From: Rhea pennata
Taxonomy: Eukaryota > Chordata > Aves > Rheiformes > Rheidae
NCBI RefSeq assembly: GCF_028389875.1
Contig: NC_084682.1
Location: 7,698,001 to 7,762,000 of the forward strand
Reading direction: 5' to 3'
DNA: 64,000 nt
Shown here: piece after piece, positions 25,001 through 35,944 of the stretch
How positions within the stretch are numbered: position 1 is the first letter of the stretch
Layout: every line of letters begins with the position of its first letter
The notes under the pieces: generated by a model
Database searches by the model: none
Told to the model about the DNA's origin: nothing
Seen by the model: only the letters and a program-made list of their open reading frames with translations
Made by a program: the position numbers and the translations under genes

Positions 25001-27082
25001 GAAGAGGAAGAAGAGGAGGAGAAAGAGGAGACGAGACCTTAGCCAGCAATATCCTCATCTAAAGGGGAAGAGGCAGCAATTTGCATCCAAGAAGGAGGGA
25101 CTACTGAGGCAAGAAGAGGTTGAACAAGATGACCTCTTTGAAAGCCCTTGCCCTCTTCGGGAACCCAGGAGATCGGGGGACAGACCTGAAGATCAACAGG
25201 AGCAGCCAAAAGATGCAACTCTGGAATCAAGCAACCACTGCACCCTTAACAGCAATTTTTACCCAAAAAGCCATACCCAACCATGCCAAGACATAAGGAG
25301 CAGGACAGGGGAAGCTCCATCCTCTTTTGGCCCCATCAAACATTTCCACTCAGTGACGCAGGGAGAATTTGCCGCCTTGCTTTGGGTGAGAGACGGCACA
25401 GGCTGGCAGGCACAAACACACGGATTTCAAACACGCATCAACAGTCTGGAACATCTCAGCCAGAATTATGCAACTTTTTTTTTTTTTTTTTCCTCCTTTG
25501 GAAAGAAGTTATTCAACTGTCACCCTGGGGTGCGATGCAGCGTTACAGCAATGGAGCAGCACTGTGAAGCAACACCGAGGAATGTAAGAGAGGGGAAGGG
25601 TTGACAACACTCGGGATTTCGTCTGAGCACATTTCCTGGCAACGTACAACCACCTGTCTTTGCAAATGCGGTAACCAGCAGTGCCGAGGCAGGAGGCCTG
25701 ACCTTTGCAGAGGAACCTCGGTGACCAACAAGCACGAGCCCCCTTTAGAAGCACAGCTCCAAATGCACAGAGTCAATCCCGTTCCCTCTCTGAAAGAAAA
25801 ACATTACCCACTCCACCCTGTCCTCCCCACCTTCCCCCCTAAAAAGGAGAAGAGGAAACCGCTCCAAGAAGTGGTGACAGCAAAGTGAAGAGGCTGCCTC
25901 GCATGGGTTCTGGGCAGGGTGCTGAGTGGACAGAGCTGTTTTACCTCCTCTCCTGTTCCACTTCAGAAGGTCCGCGAGGAGCCAGCAGCGAGGTTCTTCT
26001 AGGTCAAGTGCATAATTCAAAGGGTGAATTTCTACACAGGAACGAGGGGCCAGAACAACTCAGAGGGGCCTGGAATGCAAGTTTTTAACAGTCAAGCCCC
26101 GGCATGAGTGCACTCATCCCCAAACCATCATCCCAAAACACATTTCATCCCCGTGACACTGCTCCGCTGCACTTGAGCCCGGCCAGCTACTTCAGCAGAA
26201 ACGGGAGATAAATGGCAGGGCCGCAGAGAAAGTCCCCGAGCTGCCCGTCGGCCTCCCCTCGGCGGGAATCGACGGGCAACTTCACCAGAGCTGCAGCCGG
26301 GGGAGGCCGAGGAGACGCGGCCGCCCCGGGGGTCTCCCGGAGCGCTGCAGGGGTCGGAGCCGCCGGCTCCCCGAAGAGACCCGGCGCTGCTCAGCCCTTC
26401 CCGGGACCCGGCTGGCAGCAGGGAAAGGCGCTCGCCGAGAGGTAAGCGCAAACCGGGCGAAAGCAGCCTGCAAAGCTCACGCAGGAACCGAGCGCACAAC
26501 AAAACCCCTCCGGCGAAGGGAGCTGCCCGCCCCCGCGGGGGGCCGCCGCCTGCTCCGGCCCCGTCCCTCGGGGGCAGCGCCCAGCCCGGCCGGGCCCCGG
26601 CGAGGAGCCGCCGCGCACGCCCCGAGCCAGCGGCGCCCTCCCCGCCCGGCACCTGCCCCGGGGCCGCGGGCGCCGCTGCCCGCCCCGCCGGCCGCCCCCG
26701 CAGCCCGGTGGTGGTGGTGGGAGGGTTGTATGGGGGGTGCGGGGGGGGGGGGGGGTCCCGTCCCCTCGGGGCCGGCGGCGGCGGGGCCGGCTCCACCCAC
26801 CCGCCGCTTCCCGCAGGAAACACCCCCCCCCCCCCCCCCCGCCGCCGCCGCCGGCTCCGCGCTGCTCCGCGCCGGCGGGCGCCACCCGCCCCAAGCCGCG
26901 GAGCGGAGCCGGGGGGGGTGGGGGGGGCGCCTCTCCGGCAAAGGCCCCCCCCGGGCAAGCGCAGACCTCCCCCCTCGCCGCCGCAAAAGGCGAGAACGAA
27001 AACACCCCGAAAACGGGAGCCTCCCCGCCACCCCCCCCCCCCCCCCGCCGCAAGGCGATGCGGTAGCGGAGGATGCGCTTAC
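19059..27082 (-). other. SH2B2: SH2B2 5' intron (inferred) or upstream region
   Basis: About 8 kb between the first coding exon and the proposed non-coding first exon. It holds a CpG-rich block at 22330-22560, a poly-G run at about 23031-23048, poly-A at 23420-23438, a poly-T run at about 25471-25491, and a 245-codon plus-strand open frame at 24867-25604 that I do not accept as a gene. Confidence 0.6.
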
Positions 27083-27530
27083 CGGCGCGGTGCCCCCGCG
27101 GCGCCCGGCTCGGCGCGGCTCGGCTCGGCGCTCCCCGCTCCGGCTCCGGCTCCGGCGCTGCCCGGCCGCCCCCCGCGCTCCGCCGGCAACACCGCCCCCC
27201 GCTCCGCCCCCCGCCCGCCGCTTTAAAGGGCCCCGCCCGGCCCCGGCGCTCCGCGGCCCCGGCACCCGCTGTCGGGGAGGGCGCCGGGGATGGTCGCCGC
27301 CACCCGCCCCCCCCCCCGGGCACGCGTTTTCCTCTGCTTAGCGGCCGTTTCTCGGGGGGGGGGGGGGGGGGACGGACCCCGGGGCTGCTCCCACGTCTCC
27401 CCCGGGGGCCAAATCCAGCCCTCGCCCGTGGCACGTGGGGCTGCGAGATGCGGGCAGCTGGCACCGCGCCGGCCGGACTCATCTCCAGGTCAAGGTGTCC
27501 AGGCCGGGCCTGGCATCCCCCCTTAGCAGA
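26300..27530 (-). promoter_or_regulatory. SH2B2: CpG-island promoter, probably SH2B2, with G-quadruplex-prone runs
   Basis: The densest CpG stretch between the two genes. It has long poly-G and poly-C runs at about 26740-26755, 26826-26840, 27031-27046, 27307-27319 and 27355-27370, GC boxes (for example around 27201-27235), and TTTAAA at 27222-27227 in the position of a TATA-like element for the minus-strand exon. Confidence 0.6.
27083..27200 (-). other. SH2B2: Probable non-coding first exon of SH2B2
   Basis: On the minus strand a CpG-dense segment ends in GCGCCG followed by a strong GTAAGC donor (27082). A TTTAAA box (27227-27222) and GC boxes lie just upstream. No start codon opens a useful frame, as expected for the 5'UTR exon that precedes the first coding exon in SH2B2. 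The link to the coding exon 8 kb away is inferred. Confidence 0.5.
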
Positions 27531-27685
27531 TGTATTTATAGAGCCCTTCTCTGAGCACCTGCCTTTGCCAAGGGGGGTCAGGACGGATTTATAATCTACG
27601 GCTCGCAGAAGGGGAGCCGAAGCACAGAGAGGTTTAAGTGATTTAGCCCGGGTCACGGAGGAACCGGACCCCGCGTAGCAGCATC
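27527..27685 (-). mobile_element. MIR SINE, ancient copy
   Basis: Read on the plus strand, the region follows the reverse complement of MIR: an ATTTAT.GAGC...GAGCACCTGCC part, then CCGAAGCACAGAGAGGTTTA and AGTGATTTAGCCCGGGTCAC, matching the MIR core (GAGGCACAGAGAGGTTAAGT...CCCAAGGTCAC). It is diverged and missing its middle. It lies about 0.45 kb upstream of the proposed SH2B2 first exon. Confidence 0.75.
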
Positions 27686-27782
27686 CTCCTCCAGGCCTTT
27701 GCCGAGCTGTCCTTGGGGCCCGCTCAGCTCGTGGGCCTCCCTGCCCGCGGCGGCCACCGGGGCGGATAAGGATGACTCACCA

Positions 27783-27817
27783 AAAAAAGGATTTGCAGGA
27801 GGAGCAAATCCCTTTTT
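27783..27817. repeat. 14-bp inverted repeat with 7-nt loop
   Basis: Arms 27783-27796 and 27804-27817 pair over 14 positions with a single exception, which would be a U-G wobble if transcribed from the minus strand. The loop is AGGAGGA. Confidence 0.85.
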
Positions 27818-30800
27818 ACTTCTGCAAAGCACCTGTAGGATTAAGGCAATGACTGTTATATAAAGGGCGTCGAGGGTGGTGGCTCGCAGTAAGCGGTGCA
27901 GGGACTCTCAGGTGGAGCGGGGCGGTCGAACAGAAGTGATGAAAAGTAAAATGCAATGACTTCAGCGCGAGTTTTGCGCCCGGGAAAAGTTCAGGACCCT
28001 CCCTGGAGGTGGGAGGGCGTAGTTCCGAACTACGCTTCGTTGCTGTCCTCTTACCCAGCGCTGCTGCTAGGTTTTGGGAGAGGCCAGTTTTGGGGAGGGC
28101 ACCGAGACTGGGTGAGGGAGGTTGCTGTGATGCATTTCTTTTCCTTTCCTATAACCCCATGATGCAGAAGAGCAGGCCCACTCATTCCAGCTCAGCACGT
28201 GCTCGTGTGCGTTGCAGCTATTAGCCAGCTGGCAAGCGGGGAAGCTGAGGCTCGGCGAAGATACATGGGTCTCCCCAGCCTTGGGGTGGTTGGCAGGAGA
28301 AAGCAGCAATTTCTGGTGTCTTCTTTTAGCCCACGGCCCCTGCAGGCCTCACTGCATGTGCCCGCGCACCGGGGACACAGCAGCTCTGTGCCACAGCGCG
28401 CCATGGCAGCTTGCAGCTCGGGGCGCTCCGTATGAACCAGAGAGGTTTGGTCAGTGCATTTGAGGATGTTATCTGAGTCGTCCTGGTCACCGTTCTTCGC
28501 TTCCTCCTCTGCCTTCATTCCGCCTTCCTTCGCTCAGCCATTAGTTATTTTGAGAATAACAACTGTAACGTGCATCTAGGAAGAGGGCGTGCGTTAGGTG
28601 TGCATCTGGGGAGAAGATGTGCGTGCCGCGTCAGAGTGCTGCAGCCCCGCTCTGCGATGCGAGGAGCCTCTTGCCCAGCTGCAGCAGCAGCAGAAGCAAA
28701 ATATTGCTTGTCTGGAGTTGGCACCTTTCGCCTGGGCTCTGCCGCGGGCCCTGTGGGCCCTGGCCAGGCTCCCTCTCGGGCTGCTCTTGTGCCTCCGCCG
28801 CAGGAGAGCGGCTGGGCATGCGCTGGTGCCGGCTGGGAGACTCTCCTCGCACTGCTGTGCTTGGGCAGCCTTGGGCAAACCACCGTCACGGGCAAGGCCC
28901 TGTGTTGGACAGCACGCAGGAAGCCTCCGTAGGCACAAGTCGGCTTCGCCTGGCAGGCATCATCTTTTTAAACCTCCTTTTTGTGTGTTTTTGGCAGCTG
29001 GAAACAAAGGGCAAAGGGAATTTGTAAAAGCCAGTGTCCAGGAGACACAACTGGGCCGTGGAGTCTTGACTTCTCTTCCTGGTTTCATCATCCCTGTTTA
29101 TACGATTTGGGGTGAATGTCCACTCTTTGGACATCCTGCTTTCCCAGGGCAGTTTTGAGGGTTAATGAGTGCTTGCCAAGAGACTGGAGCCCGCTGCGGA
29201 CACATGCAGCCTGTTTTGGACTGTTTGCGTTTGCACATGTCCTTGTAGCCACCGATGCGTCTCTTTACTCCTGCCCCCTTTTCCCCAGGCCCTCCTTCAG
29301 AAAGCCTCTCTCCCATTCATATACATTTTTAAAGAAAATATACAATCAATAGTCTCTTAGGCTGAAATTTCATTAACGGTTTCATTGCACTTGGTATCGA
29401 TTGCCCCGGGAGTGCTGGGAGCTGCGTGGCAGGGGAGCAGCAGCTCCGACCGACACGCAGACGATGCTCCAGCCCCATCCTCGCCGCGCTGCAGGACGCC
29501 AAGGCAGGATGCCCTGGCAAAGCCCGGGAGCCTCCATGGCCCGTACTGCCATGCAGAGCCAGGAGCCAGGAAAGAGAAGGGAAACCGAGGCTTTTTTAAA
29601 GCCGATGTTCACGTGAGCATTAAACCTCAGGGGTCCTCTCGTGGCATCCTGCACGACGCCGTGGGCTCCCTGCCGTATCGCTGCCTGCCTTTCCAGGCTG
29701 GCTCACCCAGGAGCTGTAAAGAAGCTGTAGAAATCACTGGGGAAGACTCCTTGCGCTTCAGCTGGCAGGGGAAGTCCTCGGTCACCTTCTCACCATCCCC
29801 ACGCAGTGCTGTATGGGAATTACTCACTTCAAATCCTGCTCTTTGCCCCTCTTAGATTCCCATTACCATACGGACTTCAGAAAACCCTCCTTCCTAGCTT
29901 TTATTGAACGTCGCTCCAGAGCAAGCGTGCATTTCTTTATGCCTAAACCACACGCCCTTGAAAGGGGAGAGCAGCTCCGCAGCGCGTGCTCCGCGCAGGG
30001 TGTCCGCCCTCGGCACGGTCCCCTGGCACGCGACAGCGCCCGCGCCGCCCCCCGGCTCCTCCGGCCGCCCCGGAGGCGCTCGCTCGCCGACGACGGCTGA
30101 AAACAGAAACCTCCGTAGGACTGCTTCCAATTTTATTAAAATGTTTGTATTTAAAAAAAAATTACAACAACAAAAAACATTTTGACAGCCTTCTAAAACC
30201 ATCTGGTCTACATTACGCTTTCGGCAGCGCGAGGAGGGAAGGGGGAACCCGTTTGCTGCTGGCTCTACATACAGCCTGCCGCTTCGGCCGGCACCGATGC
30301 TAACGTCGTCTCAGGTGCGATGGTCACTGCTTATTTTCTGCCGGTTTCCTCCCGTGAACAGGAACAAATGCTTGGAAAGAGCCGGCTTGCAACGGAGAGG
30401 CTCTTCTCCCTTCCCTCCGAGGGAATGATTTAAAACTGGTGGTGAATAAACTTAATATCTGCGCGCTCCTGCCAATTCTAATTACGACGGGGCTCCCGCG
30501 GCGCTATTAGCTGCCTTAAAAATCTCTACGAGGAGTAAAGAGAGCAGCTCTTGGAGAGAGCCGCCGCTCTGAGCGCCGCGTGCCCACGAAACCCTTGGCC
30601 CAAAGGCAGGTACCGGCGCGGTGAGGGACGCCGCACCCTTCGCTGTCCGCCCGTCCCCCGGCACTGGGGGGAAACCAGAGAAACATGAAGCACCGTCGCA
30701 GCTGCAGATTGCCCAGGAGTGGTCTCTAATGAGATGTAGGCGAAGGATTTGCTGGGGGGGGGGAGATGCTGCAGGGATGGAAGAGGAAAAGGAGAGAAAC

Positions 30801-33280
30801 GGGGAGAAATCGGTGTTTATTTTTTTCATCTTTTTTTGTGCAGCAGAAACTGCTTTAAAACGTCCTTTGGCATGTTAAAGAATGCAAACACCCACTGACA
30901 GCTTGTCTCTACAGCTATAGAGCCTTCGTCTGAGGATCGCTTTGATGTGAAGACCTTGACGTGTAAATTCCCGTCTCCTCCTCAGCCCCCGTATCAGGAC
31001 TTACCTGCCAGAGGGAGAAAAGCCCTCCCCTTCCAGCAAAAAAGGTCCTGGCTAACGTTTTCTCTGCACCCAGAACTTCTCTTTCTCTTGATTCCCAGGG
31101 TGTCTCCTCACCCTGGTGGAGTGGGGCTCTCCCAAGATGACTTTCTTGCCCTTGTGGAGGAGCAAACCTTGCTGTGGACTTGCCGAGCAGGAGCAGGTTG
31201 GTCAAACCCAGCCACGCTGCCTGCAGTGGCCGAGCGCCTGTTGGCACAGTTGGAGCATTTGCAGATGGAGAGCAAATGGCCAAATGGTGTCTTCTCCCTC
31301 AGAGGCTAAGGTTGGGTCTCCAAGATGTGGCCAGCAGCTTAATGGTCCTTGCCTTGCCATCAGCAATGGACCAGCTCTGACCTGTGAGAAGCTGGTGAGA
31401 AATGATGAGGAGTCAACAAGAATGCAATCCTTGGAGCAGCTTGTGGCATCAAAACTTCATCTGGCGTCCTTCTTATCCTCATGCAGCCAGTCCCCTGCCG
31501 TGTCCCAGATCTGCTGTGTCAAACACCTGTTCGGGATTGCATCCTGTGACCTTACAGCGTCTCGCCCAGCCAGAAGGAGAGCTGGAGGGAATATTTGGGA
31601 TGGATGAGCAGGGAAAGAGCCCAGCCTCCCGAGCACACTGCTTTGCATGTCAGGTGGAGAGGGGCACCCAGCTCTTCTGCTGTGTTTCTAGAGGCGCTGG
31701 GAGTGAGGTGAGACATGGGCAGAGATGCCCAGCTCAGCGTCAGCAGGCATGACCAAGGGCTTCAAGAGCGATCCCAAAGTGTTTGCCTGAGTAATCTTGA
31801 TACCTCCAGGCAGGGGGGAAGCCTCTTCTGCTGCATCCTGCTGGCTTATCCATCCTGAGCTCAGCAGGCTCCTTCGACCACCCCGACCCTGCTGGGGTGC
31901 AGGCAGTACCCATGATGCGCCCAGGACCTGGGGCCTGGAGGAACCAGCAGGTAACGAGGACACTGAAGCAGCCAAGAGTGAGAAGCACGTGCAGAAGCCA
32001 GTGCTTGTCCTTCTGAGGCAAGGTGTGTGGCAACTCGCTGAGCATCTCTCGGGCGCGCGGTCTGGGAAGAGAGCGCTGCATTCACGAATTCAGAGGACTT
32101 GTCCCTCGCAGCGAGCAGCGAGGTCCGCGGAGGAGAAGCAGGAACACGCTGCCGACGCTCTCTCTGCTCTTCTTCCTGCTGATGCAAATGAAGAGCGATG
32201 CTCTTTCGGTGCTAGCCCCGCCAGCGCGCGGGCCGGCGAGGCAGCAGGTGGGGAGCCCGCGGAGCGTGCCAGGATTTGCATGCCGCCTGCAAAGGCATCC
32301 GTCGGGGCGAGCGCCCTGCCGCGGGGGCTGTGGGCGAGCAGGGCCGAACCTACGTGGCTCCGCACCTGGGCCTGCAGGGCTGAAGCTACGGCAAAAAAAA
32401 AAAAAAACCCGGTGCCGCTCCGAGCAGGCCTTCCCGGGTGCCGCTTACCCAGGTGTGAAGGTTTCGCCTTTTGCTCAAGGCCGGAGAACGCCCTGGCACC
32501 AACCTCCGCTCGAGCCCAGGCGCACCGCGGCGGGTCGGCTCGCCCCGCCGGCGCCTCCGCCGCGCTTGGAGGCGGCTCCGCCGGGAGCATCTCTGAGCGC
32601 CTGCACGCACGTGTGTTAAAAAAAAAAAAAAAAGAAAAGAATTAAATATTAAAGGAAAAAAACATTTTTGCCTGGACTCACAGCGCCTCTTAAAAATGTT
32701 GGCAGCGCCGAAATCCCAACTCTCCCTTAGCTCTGAAAGCTTCCTTGGCCTTTCCACCACCCCGCGGGGAGCCGGGAAGAGGCGTGTGGCCGCAGCGAGC
32801 CTGGTGGGCGAAGCGCCTCCGAAGGGCTCTGCAGGGCCAGCCCGGCCCCCAGCGGCAGCAGCTGCTGGACTCAGCCGACCCCTCCGCGTCCTGCAGGACC
32901 CCCCCCCCCCCAACCAGCTTTCAGGTGCCCCCCCCCAAAAAGCTCGCAGGGAAGGCGGAGATGCTCCCTGCGCTGGCAGAAGGGGTTTCCATAGCGACCG
33001 ACTCCGGCGCGGCGCGGATGCTCGGTGCAGCCGCCGCGGTCCCCGGCGACGGGCGAGCAGGACCGCGCCGGCGGGCCGGGCGCGCTGCAGAGGCGGCAAC
33101 ACGTGCGCGCCGGCCCTCGCCACGTGCCCAGCGCGGCCGTCGACGGCTTTGCCGCAGCACTTTCCAAGCGGGGCGCGCGGTCCGTTGTGCTCCACACCGT
33201 CACCGCGTCTCATGGACCTTCATCTGCTCCGTGCGGCACCCGAGCACGCTTCTCCCTGTATTTTCTTCCCCTCTGGGGTG
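27818..33280. other. Intergenic region upstream of SH2B2
   Basis: No recognised gene. It contains a plus-strand TATATAAAGGG at about 27858, several moderately CpG-rich patches (29.9-30.7 kb, 32.1-33.2 kb), a poly-A run (about 32613-32633) and a poly-C run (about 32900-32910). Open frames of 100-280 codons in the CpG-rich parts show no family signature. Confidence 0.6.
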
Positions 33281-33320
33281 TTTTTTTCTTTTCTTTTCTT
33301 TTTTCTTTTTTTTTCCTTTC
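33280..33320. repeat. Polypyrimidine (T/C) tract
   Basis: A nearly pure TTTTC-type run on the plus strand just before the 19-bp minisatellite. Confidence 0.85.
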
Positions 33321-33496
33321 CCCAAGCAAATGTGTAACTTCAGCCCAGCTCAGGCTGCTTGCGAAGCTGCAGTAGCATGTGCATGGGCTCCTGCTCGCCG
33401 AAGTTGTCCCCCTGCCACGTGCCCTGGGCGCCTCGCGTGGCTCACGCAGCCTTTCCCTCCGTGTCTCCGCCACCGCGGGGCTCCAGTGGGCCGCTG

Positions 33497-33818
33497 CGGG
33501 AACCTGGCACCGCCGTGGGACCCTGGCACGATTGCAGGAACCTGGCACCACTGTGGGAACCTGGTGCCACCATGGGACCCTGGCACTGCTGTGGGAACCT
33601 GGCACTGCCATGGGAACCTGGTACCACCATAGGAACCTGGCACTGCTGTGGGAACCTGGCACTGCCATGGGAACCTGGTGCCACCATAGGAACCTGGCAC
33701 CGCCGCGGGAACCTGGCACTGCCATGGGAACCTGGTGCCACCATAGGAACCTGGCACTGCTGTGGGAACCTGGCACTGCTATGGGAACCTGGTGACACCG
33801 CGGGACCCTGGCATCACA
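33497..33818. repeat. 19-bp minisatellite, about 17 units
   Basis: About 17 head-to-tail copies of a unit such as gggaacctggcactgccat, with variants ending actgctgt, accaccat, accgccgt. Higher-order structure is visible: a three-unit group (..gctgt, ..gccat, ..accaccat) recurs. Open frames here on both strands come from the repeat. Confidence 0.96.
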
Positions 33819-33819
33819 T

Positions 33820-34885
33820 GGCCTCCCCGAGGCCGAGTGGGACAGTGCTCCTATGGGTAAGTGCCGAGCACCCAGCCCGCCGCGACGCAAAGGCAGCGGG
33901 CGGGTGGCAGGGAGCAGCGAGGCGCCCAGCCCGGTCAAAGCAGATGGCCAAACTGCGCTTGGCTGAGCAACACCTTCTACTTCATTAACCTCATCAGAGC
34001 TCAGCCCGGGCTGCGCCCCGGCGGGGGCCACGGCTGGGGCAGGCTGCCGGCGCCTGGCCGCGCTTGCACGTTAGGACATAACTGCAGATGCACTCGGTGG
34101 GCAAAGGGCAGCGCCGGCCCGCCGAGGAACCATGCTGCATCCCTGGGCTTGTAGTCATAAGGATTCGAGATCGAATTCCTAACTCCTGCCCCTCTGCAAG
34201 GATGCATCACGCGCTCTTGGCCCGTGCCCGGCGGAGCCCCTGTGCTCCCGGCGCGCGCTCTGCCCCGGGCGCCCGATGCTCGGCCCTGTCCCTGCACCCG
34301 CCCAGGTGGGTGCCAAGGGCTGTGGTTTTCAGCTCCGGTTTGCAAAGCAGCCTGTCCTTCCCCGGGGGCCTGCACAGCAGGACGCACGGCGCCTGCAGAA
34401 ACGTCACCCGCTGCCAGCCCTGCTGAGCGTCTCTTCGAAAGCAGAACCGCGCTCGCTGGGCTGGAGCCGGCGGCCCGATGGAGCGGCCCTCTCGGTCCGG
34501 TGCCCTGGGCCCCGGGCTGCCCGGGGACGCTGCTGCACAGGGCGAGCGCGGGGCTTGGAGGGAGCCCCCAGCGCCCCGCGGAGCGGGACGGCTTCCCCTC
34601 GTGCCCTCGCTGCCCCCGCACTCTCGCTGCCCCCGCACCCGCCCTGGCTATTTTCAGCCGCTTACCCAAGCGGCCGCGTGCGAGCCCTCCCCGCGGGGGT
34701 CGGTGGCGGTTATTCTGGGCGAGAGGCAGCGTCAGAGGAGGTTGCTGCTGGGGCCACGGTGCTGGCTCCGACCCGAGCCGGGGGCGGGGTGGGGGGCAGC
34801 GCCACTTTGCTGCTCCAGCGTTGCGGAGTTTCCACCTCATTTTGCATTACGGTGTCAAGTTCAGAGCGGCAGCATCTGTGCGGCA
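33820..34885. other. Intergenic, between two minisatellites
   Basis: GC-rich. No gene was recognised, although open frames of 140-280 codons exist on both strands. Confidence 0.65.
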
Positions 34886-34887
34886 GG

Positions 34888-35190
34888 GAAAAAGCACCGT
34901 GCAACGGGGGAAAAGCATCGTGTGACGGGCAAAAAGCAGCACGTAATGGGGGAAAAGCATCGCGTGACGGGGAAAAAGCAGCACGCGAAAAGCATCGCGT
35001 GATGGGGAAAAAAGCATCGTGTCATGGGGAAAAAGCAGCACGCAATGGGGGAAAAGCATCACGTGATGGGGAAAAAAGCAGCACGTAATGGGGGAAAAGC
35101 ATCGCGTGACGGGGAGAAAAGCATCGTGTGATGGGGGAAAAGCACCGTGCGATGGGGAAAAAGCACCGTGCGATGGGGAAAAAGCACCGA
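34888..35190. repeat. 21-bp minisatellite, about 15 units
   Basis: About 15 copies of a roughly 21-bp unit built on GGGGAAAAAGCA followed by CCGTGCGAT, TCGCGTGAC or GCACGTAAT variants. One unit is shortened near 34985. The three variant types alternate. The units carry CpG and E-box-like ACGTGA cores. Confidence 0.95.
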
Positions 35191-35940
35191 GAGCGGCTCG
35201 CTGTGGGCACCTGCAGCCAGTGCGCCCAGCCCGTGGGCCGCGGCAGCCTGCGTGCCCCGCCGGGCCCCCCGGCCGCGGGCTGCCCTCCGCCGGGGAGCCC
35301 GTCCACCCGGCCAGGCGCAGTCGTCTGCAGAGCCGAAGCCGACCAAGCCGTTCTCGGCTGCCGGGGTGGCGGGGGCGAGACTGGCTCAGGCAACCCACGT
35401 CCTCGGAGCTTCTCGTCCTGGCGCCGGCACGGCCCCGCCGGTGAGCGGCTTAGCGGCAGCCGGCAGGTAACCTTCGGCCCGTGCGCGAAAGCTCCTTAGG
35501 AGGGTATTAGCCCTTCCCAGGACTCTGCCGGGGACTTTGGAAGAGCAGGTTGGAAAAACAGGAATTTTTTCCCCAGCCCGGTGAGCCTCGGCGGCGGCGG
35601 CCTCCCCGCCGAGAGGGGCGAGGGGCCGGGCGCGCGGCTCCGCTGGCAACGCCGGGGATTTGCGCCGGGGCCGCGCAGCGGGTGCGCGCGAGCCACCCCC
35701 GGGACCTTCGCTCGGGCCGAGCCCTCGCCGGCAGCCCAGCCGGCTCCGAGGCCTCGCAGGTCGAGCAGCCGGAGAAAGCCCTGGGTTTCCTTTAATTATT
35801 TTCCTGCCTACGCGTCAATACTAATTAAGATTGTTTCCCGTAATTGAACCTAAAGCAGCGAGGGCGAGCAGAGCGCAGCCGAACCCTTCCCTTCCGAGTC
35901 ACGTCCTGGTCAGATGAGCTTTCAAACCAAATTAGCAAAA
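35191..35940. other. Intergenic between minisatellite and CATGCAC repeat
   Basis: GC-rich up to about 35770, then AT-rich. No gene or transposon was recognised. Confidence 0.65.
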
Positions 35941-35944
35941 ACAT

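Larger units (their letters stand above)
9255..27200 (-). other. SH2B2: SH2B2 (APS) gene
   Basis: Eight coding exons splice in phase into 667 residues. Domains in order: an N-terminal dimerisation domain at about 16-76, starting [13 protein letters not shown]; a basic stretch and PH domain at about 160-350 ([55 protein letters not shown]); an SH2 domain at about 465-563 with the phosphotyrosine-binding Arg493 in FVIRQSE; and the C-terminal motif AVENQYSFY, whose Tyr664 corresponds to the c-Cbl-docking tyrosine of APS. APS is a cytosolic adaptor of the SH2B family (SH2B1, SH2B2/APS, SH2B3/LNK). It dimerises, binds activated insulin receptor, Trk and JAK2 kinases, and recruits Cbl. Mammalian SH2B2 is slightly shorter (about 632 residues). 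The [10 protein letters not shown]-type linker between the first domain and the PH domain appears longer here. Confidence 0.97.

Noticed and set aside
25085-25160. Old CR1 LINE 3' end (GAGGTTGAACAAGATGACCT)
   Set aside because: The similarity is short and the usual ATTCTATGATTCTATG tail is absent. Not enough to call without an alignment.
28130-28300. Second MIR-like stretch (GGGGAAGCTGAGGCTCGGCG)
   Set aside because: Only about 20 bases resemble the MIR core; flanks do not follow.
33210-34031. 273-codon minus and 295-codon plus open frames with repeated VPGS/GNLALPWEPG
   Set aside because: Products of the 19-bp minisatellite; period 57 is divisible by three.
33497-35190. Could the arrays be CRISPR-like?
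   Set aside because: Units are directly adjacent with no unique spacers, in a vertebrate genome.
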